Below, one piece after another: positions 8,026 to 15,686 of a stretch of DNA of 22,896 bases. Numbering within the stretch: position 1 is the stretch's first letter; every line of letters begins with the position of its first letter. Location: the NCBI GenBank assembly GCA_964519355.1, contig CAZFJW010000012.1:1-22896 (forward strand), given 5' to 3'. The notes beneath the pieces were generated by a model that had not been told where the DNA came from, searched no databases, and worked only from the letters and a program-made list of their open reading frames with translations. A program made the position numbers and the translations under genes. This DNA comes from CAZBEA01 sp964519355. Its GTDB lineage: Bacteria > Patescibacteriota > Microgenomatia > Levybacterales > GWA1-39-11.

Positions 8026-8622
8026 ATGGCAAAAGAACAGCCGGTTATTCGGATTAATTTGACGTTGCGTGCACGAAAATCAATTCAAAGTGCATTTTTA
8101 AAATGGGCAGTAAGTGCGGGAAAACTTATCATTATCGGAACTGAACTGATTGCATTGTCCGCATTAGGATATAGATTTATGATAGACAAAAAAATAATTG
8201 ACCTTCATGATGAAATTGACAGAGAGATAGCGCTTGTCGAAATACAAAAAGATCGAGAACAAGAATTCCGCGACATACAGAATAGACTTGCACAAATAAA
8301 ATCCATTGAAGACAAAAATAAAATACGATTTGACACTATAAGTAAAATTACTGGAGCAATATCAAAGGGAGTTTTTACCACAGATAATCTTGTGATTAAT
8401 GAGCAAAGAATTCAATTTGAAGGAGCCTCGTTATCTATTTTTTCAATATACAATTTCATTGAGGAGTTAAAAAACGATAGTAATATTTATGCGATAACTC
8501 TTGATGAAGTAACCAGCTCTTCACAAGGAATACGATTCACACTCATAATTGACCTGGCAATATCTAATCAAGAGGTTGGGAGTCCAGTTCCCAAAAAAGA
8601 AATAACAGTACCAGCAAGTTAA
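8026..8622 (+). CDS. PilN-like type IV pilus inner-membrane assembly protein
   Basis: Bitopic membrane protein of 198 aa. PilN pairs with PilO to form a periplasmic or extracytoplasmic platform linking pilus parts to the cytoplasmic PilM ring. The N-terminal cytoplasmic segment contains IRINLTL (8-14), recalling the INLLP motif by which PilN binds PilM. A membrane helix spans about 31-50, followed by a charged coiled-coil stretch (about 56-100) and a small alpha/beta domain (about 105-180), as expected for PilN. It lies 2 nt before the pilO-like gene. No pilM is adjacent. The assignment rests on architecture, the motif and pairing rather than strong residue identity. Confidence 0.68.
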   Translation: MAKEQPVIRINLTLRARKSIQSAFLKWAVSAGKLIIIGTELIALSALGYRFMIDKKIIDLHDEIDREIALVEIQKDREQEFRDIQNRLAQIKSIEDKNKIRFDTISKITGAISKGVFTTDNLVINEQRIQFEGASLSIFSIYNFIEELKNDSNIYAITLDEVTSSSQGIRFTLIIDLAISNQEVGSPVPKKEITVPAS

Positions 8623-8624
8623 CT

Positions 8625-9242
8625 ATGGATTTGGACACATTAAAATTAACATTAAAATCTAGCTACCGGTCTATTGTCGATAAATACTACCATGCCAGAG
8701 ACGAAGATGAAAGGCAAAAATTTATCGCATATTTTTATATAACGATATCGCTTTTCACACTTTCGTTCTTTGGGTTTTTTGCAATTCGACCAACAATTAT
8801 TACAATTGTCAACCTAGATAGACAGCTAAAAGATAGCGAGCAAGTTCTCTCACGCATCAAAGAGAAACAAGGAGACTTAGCAAAATTAACAGCTCAACAA
8901 GAATCACTGAAAAATGAAATCGCGCTAGTTGAAAAGGCTATTCCAAATGCCCCAAAAATTCCATACTTGTCACGTCAGATAGAAACAGTAGCACTCAGAA
9001 ACAATGTAAACTTAACTTCTTTGAATTTTGGCACGGTTGATGTAAGCAAGGCGGCACCGGGATCGCTTCTCTCATTTTCAATATCTATAACAGCAGAAGG
9101 GTCTGAAAATGATGTAAATAAATTTATACGTGAATTAACTTCAATTGACAGAGTTTTAGGATTTGAACGATTCACAACAGGAAAAACGAGAAAAGACGTG
9201 TTCGGCGGTACGATAGCAATGAAAGGATACTTTTTACCATAA
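8625..9242 (+). CDS. PilO-like type IV pilus assembly protein
   Basis: A 205-aa protein with a short cytoplasmic N-terminus, one membrane helix (about 35-58), a coiled coil (about 62-105, DRQLKDSEQVLSRIKEKQGD) and a C-terminal domain (about 112-205). The segment IPYLSRQIETVALRNNVNLTSLNFG is typical of the PilO ferredoxin-like domain, as is the late GGTIAMKGYFLP strand. It would partner the preceding PilN-like protein. The stop overlaps the next ATG by one nt (TAATG), indicating a tight operon. Other bitopic secretion or pilus proteins of the same fold (GspM-like) are possible. Confidence 0.72.
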   Translation: MDLDTLKLTLKSSYRSIVDKYYHARDEDERQKFIAYFYITISLFTLSFFGFFAIRPTIITIVNLDRQLKDSEQVLSRIKEKQGDLAKLTAQQESLKNEIALVEKAIPNAPKIPYLSRQIETVALRNNVNLTSLNFGTVDVSKAAPGSLLSFSISITAEGSENDVNKFIRELTSIDRVLGFERFTTGKTRKDVFGGTIAMKGYFLP

Positions 9243-9577
9243 TGAAAAATATTATTCTTTTTTCGGGAGTTACTTTCTTTATGGTACTTGTATGGATAAG
9301 CCTTTCAATTTACCATAATCAAACCACTTCAACAGTTGCACCAAGCGTTACCACTCAAATTGCTCCCATTGTTCCAACTTTTGATACTCAGGTTTTGAGT
9401 AACCTTAAGACCAGAACTCCTGTGCCTGCAAACCTTTCCCAATCAATGCAGCTTTTCGGAAAAGTTACATTACTTAGCTCTGTCTCTGCAACAACAACCC
9501 CCAAAACTCCCACCCCTACACCTGAAACCCCAGTTGCTTCAAATTCATCTGAATTAACTAGCGACCAAGCTTTATAG
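9242..9577 (+). CDS. Small Pro/Thr-rich membrane protein of unknown function
   Basis: I do not recognise this 111-aa protein. It has one N-terminal membrane helix or signal anchor (about 4-22), a Thr/Val-rich outer segment, a central SQSMQLFGKVTLLSS stretch and a Pro/Thr-rich C-terminus (about 84-97, TTTPKTPTPTPETP). It starts within the pilO-like stop codon and ends 2 nt before the next gene, so it belongs to the same transcript. It takes the place where pilP stands in classical clusters but lacks a lipobox and the PilP beta domain. It may be a lineage-specific pilus accessory or a short stalk protein. Confidence 0.7.
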   Translation: MKNIILFSGVTFFMVLVWISLSIYHNQTTSTVAPSVTTQIAPIVPTFDTQVLSNLKTRTPVPANLSQSMQLFGKVTLLSSVSATTTPKTPTPTPETPVASNSSELTSDQAL

Positions 9578-9579
9578 AT

Positions 9580-11031
9580 ATGAAACGAGGACTTCTTCAC
9601 GCTCGAATGCCAACACTTTTTGCATTCCTAATTCTTTTTTCAAGTTTGTGGATAACATTGTTCTTCCTGAAAGATCGGATAATAACAACTGGACGAGCGG
9701 GCCCAGATACTATCCCACACAATATTGAGATTACAAACATAACTGATGAATCATTCACTGTTTCTTTTATTACCACCAGCCTCACACAAGGAACACTGTC
9801 TGTAAGCAGTTCTGGGAACCCAACAAGCCTTATTCTTGATGACCGTGACAAGTCAAGTGGAAATGCGGGGACATACTCATCACATTTAATTACAGTCAAT
9901 AGACTTAAACCCAAAACACAGTATTCTTTCACGATTTTTGTAAATGGACGTGAACACTTAAATGATGGAAACGCATTTTCTGTACAAACAGGCACAAAAT
10001 TAACTTCACAACCGCCTGATCAAAAACCATTATTTGGGAAAATATTAAGACCTGATGGAGCAGTTGCATCAGATACACTTGTTTTATTACAAATAACCGA
10101 TGCCAAATCTCTATCAGTCATAACAAATACAGACGGTGAATATCTCATACCAACAAATTCTCTTCGAAATACTTCAGATGAATATTTCCTCCTTTTACCC
10201 TCAACAGAGATAAAACTTACCGCCTATTGGCAGAATCTCACTTCAGAACTAAAAACCACATATCAAAATAGCAGTTCTCTTCCTACAATTACATTATCGA
10301 ATGAATATGAATTTCTTAGTAAGTACACTATTACCCAAGCTGTTCCGGAAAACACACTTTCATTACCTGACAGAACAACTTCGCTTATCTCAGAATCAGC
10401 CATTACAATAGACGTTCCCTCTCAAAATGAAGCATTCGTAGACAAAAAACCGCAAATGAAAGGAAAAGCACCAGCTGATAGTGAATTATTACTCATATTG
10501 GACTCAACAAACATTCCGATCCTAGCAAATAAAAATGGTACCTGGACATTCCGGCCGACAAACAATCTCGCCCAAGGAATTCACAAAATAACAATTAAAG
10601 GAGTGGGTGATCAAGGCAAGGAAGTTAGAATTGCAAGAGATTTTGAAATTTTTCCTGAGGGTTCTCAGCTTCTTGAATCTGCAACTCCCTCTGCTACTCC
10701 TAGATTTAGCCCAACACCAACAAAAAAACCAACCCCCACAACTACCATAAAACCCAGTACTACTCCGACTATAGTTCCAAGCCCAACACCAGTTACAACA
10801 GCAGCGCCCACACCGACACCAACTACTATTCCTCCTGCGTCACCAACTTCAAGCCCATCACCTACCACAACAAGTACACCTTCCCCAACAACTGCTGTTG
10901 CGAGTGCATCAGCAACAATAACAAAAATCCCGCCTGAAAAAATCCCTGCCGGATCTAGCTTTGCATTATATGGGCTAATTATGTCAGGACTTATCATCAC
11001 TGCTGGAACTCTGCTCTTCTTGCTTTTATAA
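9580..11031 (+). CDS. Multidomain membrane-anchored surface protein with Ser/Thr/Pro stalk
   Basis: A 483-aa predicted extracellular protein. An N-terminal hydrophobic segment (about 11-30) precedes a fibronectin type III-like domain (about 45-140, IEITNITDESFTVSFITT). Next comes a carboxypeptidase-regulatory-like beta domain (about 150-240, with LFGKILRPDG and TNTDGEYLIP) and an Ig-like or bacterial surface domain (about 272-358, MKGKAPADSELLL and NGTWTFRP). A Ser/Thr/Pro-rich stalk (about 366-450) leads to a C-terminal membrane helix (about 460-483). No catalytic motif is seen. It closes the pilN/pilO-like operon and resembles the 1787 protein in plan. It could be a minor pilus-associated subunit or a wall stalk protein. 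Confidence 0.82.
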   Translation: MKRGLLHARMPTLFAFLILFSSLWITLFFLKDRIITTGRAGPDTIPHNIEITNITDESFTVSFITTSLTQGTLSVSSSGNPTSLILDDRDKSSGNAGTYSSHLITVNRLKPKTQYSFTIFVNGREHLNDGNAFSVQTGTKLTSQPPDQKPLFGKILRPDGAVASDTLVLLQITDAKSLSVITNTDGEYLIPTNSLRNTSDEYFLLLPSTEIKLTAYWQNLTSELKTTYQNSSSLPTITLSNEYEFLSKYTITQAVPENTLSLPDRTTSLISESAITIDVPSQNEAFVDKKPQMKGKAPADSELLLILDSTNIPILANKNGTWTFRPTNNLAQGIHKITIKGVGDQGKEVRIARDFEIFPEGSQLLESATPSATPRFSPTPTKKPTPTTTIKPSTTPTIVPSPTPVTTAAPTPTPTTIPPASPTSSPSPTTTSTPSPTTAVASASATITKIPPEKIPAGSSFALYGLIMSGLIITAGTLLFLLL

Positions 11032-11032
11032 T
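11027..11032 (+). promoter_or_regulatory. Possible internal -10 box before the FAD oxidoreductase gene
   Basis: A perfect TATAAT (11027-11032) overlaps the stop codon of the preceding gene and ends 8 nt before the next ATG at 11041. The -35 region is poor (best match about 3 of 6). AGG at 11033-11035 could instead act as a close ribosome binding site, so this may or may not start a separate transcript. Confidence 0.35.
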
Positions 11033-11040
11033 AGGTATTC

Positions 11041-12330
11041 ATGAAGATTGGAATTATTGGCGCAGGATTCACGGGACTCACGGCTGGGCTTCGACTTTCA
11101 CAGGCCGGACATACTGTTACCATTTTTGAAAAAGACGACAAACCAGGAGGACTAGCAGTTGGATATAAAGAAAAAGAGTGGGACTGGACCCTGGAAAAAC
11201 ACTATCACCACTGGTTTACAAACGATAAATCAGTACTCAATTTGGCAAAAGATTTGAATTATAAAGTTCTTTCTCCAAGACCAAAAACTTCTTCATTTGT
11301 AGAAAACGAGATAGTTCAATTTGATTCACCAGCCTCACTTCTAAAATTTAGCAAACTATCATTATTTGAAAGAGTGCGCATGGGAATATCACTAGCACTC
11401 TTGCGGTACAACAAATATTGGAAACCGCTTGAAAAGTATCGCGCAGAAAAATATCTTATAAATTCAATGGGACAAAGAGCATATGGACTTCTTTGGGAAC
11501 CACTCATGAAAAACAAACTGGGAAAATATTCTTCTGACGTGTCACTCGCTTGGTTTTGGGCAAGAATTTATAAAAGAACATCAAGTCTTGCTTACCCTGA
11601 GGGTGGATTTTTACGGTTTGCTGAGAGGATTGCGCATGAAATTGCGCAAAACAAAGGTGAAATTTATTACAATTCTGAGATTTTGAATCTTGAATCAAAG
11701 GATTCCCCCTCAGTTACATATACCAATCAAGTACATTCAAAAGTAAAAACAGAAAAATTCGATGCCGTCATTGTAACACTCCCAACATCACTGTTTATAA
11801 AAATTACACCCTCTCTTCCAAAGTCTTATGTAGTCAAAAACGCCTCTCTTAAAAACATTGCCGCTGTAAATACAATTTTAAGACTTAGCAAGCCCCTCTT
11901 TACTGACGGTACATATTGGCTCAGTATGTGCGATACACAGTCTCCCATATTGGCTGTGGTTGAACATACAAATTTCATGGATAAAAAACACTACAACAAC
12001 GAACACCTTGTCTATTTGGGAAATTATCTTGAAACGAGTGATCCACGCTATGCGATGACAGACAAGGAACTACTAAAACTTTATGATCCGTGGATTAAAA
12101 AAATAAATCCTGAATATACTTCCTCTTTAATTGCGTATAAAACATTCCATGCGCCATTTGCCCAACCAATAATTTACAGGAATTATTCAAAAAATATTCC
12201 TAGCATAAAAACTCCGTTGAAAAATGTGTATCTTGCTAACATTCAGCAAGTGTACCCTTGGGATAGAGGCACAAATTATGCTGTTGAGCTAGGTGAAAAA
12301 ATTGCACATGAAATTTCCAAAAATCGATAA
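11041..12330 (+). CDS. FAD-dependent oxidoreductase, amine oxidase/protoporphyrinogen oxidase-like
   Basis: A 429-aa flavoprotein with an N-terminal Rossmann fold: GAGFTGL (7-13), acidic E30 ending the second strand, and PGG at 35-37. This is typical of the NAD(P)/FAD amine-oxidase superfamily, which includes protoporphyrinogen oxidase, phytoene desaturase and UDP-galactopyranose mutase-like enzymes. The central segment with INSMGQRAYGLLWEPLMKNK and the C-terminal DRGTNYAVELGEKIA (second FAD contact) are also seen. It heads the glycosyltransferase run and overlaps the next gene by about 23 nt. That context suggests oxidation or ring contraction of a sugar or lipid carrier rather than haem synthesis, for which nothing else is present. 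The fold is secure; the substrate is unknown. Confidence 0.8.
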   Translation: MKIGIIGAGFTGLTAGLRLSQAGHTVTIFEKDDKPGGLAVGYKEKEWDWTLEKHYHHWFTNDKSVLNLAKDLNYKVLSPRPKTSSFVENEIVQFDSPASLLKFSKLSLFERVRMGISLALLRYNKYWKPLEKYRAEKYLINSMGQRAYGLLWEPLMKNKLGKYSSDVSLAWFWARIYKRTSSLAYPEGGFLRFAERIAHEIAQNKGEIYYNSEILNLESKDSPSVTYTNQVHSKVKTEKFDAVIVTLPTSLFIKITPSLPKSYVVKNASLKNIAAVNTILRLSKPLFTDGTYWLSMCDTQSPILAVVEHTNFMDKKHYNNEHLVYLGNYLETSDPRYAMTDKELLKLYDPWIKKINPEYTSSLIAYKTFHAPFAQPIIYRNYSKNIPSIKTPLKNVYLANIQQVYPWDRGTNYAVELGEKIAHEISKNR

Positions 12331-13996
12331 AATTTCGCTGAAAAATGTACTTATTTTGGAATTCATATTGTGGTTTTCTGTACTTCTTGGAATATTTCTT
12401 CGTTATGTTAATTTGGATTGGGGATCACCATATTATTTTCATCCTGACGAAAGAAATATTATTTATTCTGTTACCAAACTTGATTTAACAACAAGTCTTA
12501 ACCCCGATTTTTTTGCTTATGGTTCTCTTCAAATTTATCTCATATATTTTGTAGGCTTAATTTATGAATTCACAAAAACAGGAATAATAAATGAAACAAT
12601 TTTTAAAATCCCTTTCGAAACTGCTGTCCTTACTGCAAGAAACCTATCATTCTTCTACTCTATTGTAAGTATCCTAATCGGATACCTAATTGCCAAAAAA
12701 CTCAACTTTTCAAAAGAACAAAAAAATATTCTCGTACTTTTTTTAGCATTCAATACCGGCCTTATTCAATATGCTCATTTTGGAACATTTGAGTCGCTGC
12801 TAACTCTTCTTTGCCTACTCTACTGTTATTTTTTATTAGAGTTTTTCCAGAAAAAGATGCGAAGATATTATATATTTTCAGTAGTTACATTCGGACTTTT
12901 GATCTCAACAAAGGTCTCAACTGCAGTTTTTGGAGCACTTCTATTCTTGCCGCTTTTATATATAGCATTTAAATTTAAAAAGCAGAGAATACCACACAAT
13001 CACTATATTTCATTTCTCAAATTTGGTTATTATGGTTTTATTTCCATTATAACTATCGCATCTATCTATGCACTTACAAACCCGTTTAGCATCCTCTCAT
13101 TTAATAACTTCCAGAGCTCTATTACGTATGAATCTCGTGTTGCCTTAGGTTCGCTTGATGTTTTTTATACCGGGGGATTTAAGGAAACCACTCCAATTCT
13201 ATATCAGTTTACCCGAGTCTATCCGTTTCTTATTAATCCACTAACTACATTTCTCCTTGTTATTTCGATTATTTATATTTCAATGACTTTTTTAAGAAAA
13301 AAATTTAAATTTTCATTAACAATTTTAATTCCACTTTCTTTTCTTTTCTTGATATTTTTTTCTCAGGCCTTCATGTATGTTAAATGGTCACGTTATTACA
13401 TTCCTACCATTCCTTTTATATATTTTGTTGTCCTTACTGTATCGCAAAAAATGAATAAAAAAATGCGGAATTATTTTCTTGCGTTCGTTTATTTATCTCT
13501 AGTAATAACAATTATCCAGTCACTAACATTTGCTGTAAATACCTATCTGACTAAAGATACAAGAGTCACTGCCGATGAATGGGCCGTTCTGAATATCCCA
13601 AAAGATTCTCCTGTTATTTCCGAAATTTATGACCTGGGAATTGTTCCGTTTAATGATAATCAGTTAAAAATTTTACTATTCGATTTTTACTCTTTGGAAA
13701 ATAACCCACAATTAAATCGTGATCTTTCTTACCAAATCAACAACTCTGAGTATCTGATCTTACCAAGCACTAGAATCCAGAGATCAAGGACAAATCATCC
13801 ACAGATTTTTCCGAAAGGAAATGCATTCTATTCAAACCTTACTGATACTAAAAAATACTCACTTCTCTATCAAACTCCATGCAACACTTTATGTAAAATA
13901 GCTTATTATGGGAATGGAATGAATTATTTTGAAGAAACCGCTTACGTTTTTGATAGACCAACAATTTCAATATACAAAATTAACCATGATAAATAA
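12308..13996 (+). CDS. GT-C membrane glycosyltransferase (PMT/ArnT-like), paralogue 1
   Basis: A 562-aa polytopic protein, probably transferring sugar from a polyprenyl-phosphate donor on the outer face of the membrane. After the first helix (about 14-33) the first outer loop carries HPDE at 45-48, the acidic motif of the GT-C fold. About ten further hydrophobic helices follow to residue about 420. A soluble C-terminal domain (about 425-562) contains VTADEWAVLNIPKDSPV and ends YVFDRPTISIYKINHDK. I chose ATG 12308, with AGGTG about 12 nt upstream; GTG 12293 in frame is less likely. It overlaps the oxidoreductase gene by 23 nt and the next gene by 11 nt, so translation is probably coupled. The acceptor is unknown. 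Confidence 0.83.
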   Translation: MKFPKIDKISLKNVLILEFILWFSVLLGIFLRYVNLDWGSPYYFHPDERNIIYSVTKLDLTTSLNPDFFAYGSLQIYLIYFVGLIYEFTKTGIINETIFKIPFETAVLTARNLSFFYSIVSILIGYLIAKKLNFSKEQKNILVLFLAFNTGLIQYAHFGTFESLLTLLCLLYCYFLLEFFQKKMRRYYIFSVVTFGLLISTKVSTAVFGALLFLPLLYIAFKFKKQRIPHNHYISFLKFGYYGFISIITIASIYALTNPFSILSFNNFQSSITYESRVALGSLDVFYTGGFKETTPILYQFTRVYPFLINPLTTFLLVISIIYISMTFLRKKFKFSLTILIPLSFLFLIFFSQAFMYVKWSRYYIPTIPFIYFVVLTVSQKMNKKMRNYFLAFVYLSLVITIIQSLTFAVNTYLTKDTRVTADEWAVLNIPKDSPVISEIYDLGIVPFNDNQLKILLFDFYSLENNPQLNRDLSYQINNSEYLILPSTRIQRSRTNHPQIFPKGNAFYSNLTDTKKYSLLYQTPCNTLCKIAYYGNGMNYFEETAYVFDRPTISIYKINHDK

Positions 13997-15686
13997 AACA
14001 CTCCACCGATTCTCAAAAAGTCAATTAATACTAGCACTTATTTTGTTGCTAGGGTTTTTTCTAAGAATCTACAATATTAATTGGGATAGTAATTCACAAA
14101 TGCACCCTGATGAAAGAGCGATTGTGATGTCTACGCTCTCCCTCAATTTTCCCGATTCATTTACAATTTTTCTATCACCTGACAGTCCACTAAATTCTCA
14201 TTTTTTTGCATATGGAGGACTGCCTTTGTATTTACTTCGAATCACTGGAGCTATTGCAGGATCGATAAGTGCAGATTTTAATCAATATGGCGGAATTCAA
14301 ATTGTAGGAAGATTCTTGTCAGCCCTTGCTGATATTGGGACAATTTTTATAATTTATAAACTCGCAAAAAAAACTTTAGGGAGTAAAATCGCAATTTTTG
14401 CATCACTGGCTTATTCACTGTTTGTCTTTCCGATTCAAACATCTCATTTTTATGCAGTAGACATACTTCTTACATTCTTTATTACTCTCACCTTATACCG
14501 ATGCATAAAATACATTGACAAACCAACATTCTTAAATACTATTTTACTCTCTCTTTCTTTTGCCCTTGCTACCTCAACAAAGATTAGTGCAGCAGTTTTA
14601 CTGCTTCCAATATCTTTAGCATTTATTTTCTCTCATTGGAAAACTATTGATAAAAAAAACATTTTAAATTCACTCATTAAGCCTATCAATTTAAAGTTTT
14701 TATTTTCAACGCTTCTCTTTTTTGTAAGTTTTTTGTTTTTTAATTTTATATTCCAGCCATACGCATTTATAGATTACAAATCATTTTTTGAAAGGACTTT
14801 ATTTGAATCACAGATGACCAAAGATCCATACGTCTTTCCATATACTCTTCAGTATGTTGGTAAAATTCCTTATTTTTATGAAATCAAAAATGCTGCTCTC
14901 TGGGGAATTGGTCCTTTTATGTTTATTCTTTTGTGTACAGGACTAATTTTATTAACCTTCAAAATAAGAAAAGAAATTAATAAAAAAGCACTAGTACTTG
15001 TATCCTTTGCGCTTATTTATTACCTGATCGTCGGAAGATTCGCTGTCGGATGGATGAGATATATGCTCCCACTCTACCCCATATTTGCTATTTGCGTTGG
15101 GTATTCTGCTCATTTTTTCCTTACAAAAATTAAATCAATTGGGCATCCCCCTCTAAGGATCTGTGTACAATCGATATTCATCATTTTTCTTTTAACGTGG
15201 CCTTTTTCGTTTATGCAAATCTACACACGCCCGAATACGAGAATACAAGCTGACCTGTGGATTAATGAAAATGTTCCGAGTGGATCAACAATTGCAATAG
15301 AGCACTGGGATGATCGGCTCCCAATTACTGGTCAGGCAAAATACAATTTTGAAGAACTTCCACTGTATGAAATTCCAGATGATAGGACCAAATGGGAGGG
15401 AGTTGTTGCTTCATTAATTCGGGCTGACTATATTATTCTTGCTTCAAATCGGCTTTATACACCATTGCAAAAATTGAATGATTGTAAAAAATTTAAGAAA
15501 TGCTATCCTCTTGCTTCACAATATTATGGTGACCTTTTTTCAGGAAGGTTAAAGTTCAAGAAAATTGCAGAATTCACAAGCTATCCTACCCTGCCAATAC
15601 TTGGTATACAATTTCCTGACCAATCAGCTGATGAATCATTTACAGTTTATGATCACCCAAAAATTTCTATCTTTAAAAAAATTTAA
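13986..15686 (+). CDS. GT-C membrane glycosyltransferase (PMT/ArnT-like), paralogue 2
   Basis: A 566-aa multi-helix protein with HPDE at 40-43 in the first outer loop after the first helix (about 12-29), the same layout as the gene before it. A soluble C-terminal part contains IQADLWINENVPSGSTIA and YDHPKISIFKK. These align with VTADEWAVLNIPKDSPVI and FDRPTISIYK of paralogue 1, which indicates a tandem duplication followed by divergence. Start ATG 13986 lies inside the end of the previous gene (11-nt overlap ATGATAAATAA); an upstream TTG at 13929 in frame is unlikely. It overlaps the next gene by 38-56 nt. Donor and acceptor cannot be read from sequence. Confidence 0.83.
   Translation: MINKTLHRFSKSQLILALILLLGFFLRIYNINWDSNSQMHPDERAIVMSTLSLNFPDSFTIFLSPDSPLNSHFFAYGGLPLYLLRITGAIAGSISADFNQYGGIQIVGRFLSALADIGTIFIIYKLAKKTLGSKIAIFASLAYSLFVFPIQTSHFYAVDILLTFFITLTLYRCIKYIDKPTFLNTILLSLSFALATSTKISAAVLLLPISLAFIFSHWKTIDKKNILNSLIKPINLKFLFSTLLFFVSFLFFNFIFQPYAFIDYKSFFERTLFESQMTKDPYVFPYTLQYVGKIPYFYEIKNAALWGIGPFMFILLCTGLILLTFKIRKEINKKALVLVSFALIYYLIVGRFAVGWMRYMLPLYPIFAICVGYSAHFFLTKIKSIGHPPLRICVQSIFIIFLLTWPFSFMQIYTRPNTRIQADLWINENVPSGSTIAIEHWDDRLPITGQAKYNFEELPLYEIPDDRTKWEGVVASLIRADYIILASNRLYTPLQKLNDCKKFKKCYPLASQYYGDLFSGRLKFKKIAEFTSYPTLPILGIQFPDQSADESFTVYDHPKISIFKKI

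Noticed and set aside
10665..11141. Minus-strand open frame rich in Val and Gly opposite the stalk coding region
   Set aside because: It is the antisense of a Pro/Thr-rich repeat, whose codons read as Gly/Val on the other strand. The plus-strand protein has clear domains and a membrane anchor. The same holds for 2344-2673 minus.
13929..13985. Upstream TTG start for the second GT-C gene, and TTG 15565 for the third
   Set aside because: They would create overlaps of 68 and 122 nt with the preceding genes and add non-helical residues before the first membrane helix. In-frame ATGs at 13986 and 15649 fit better.
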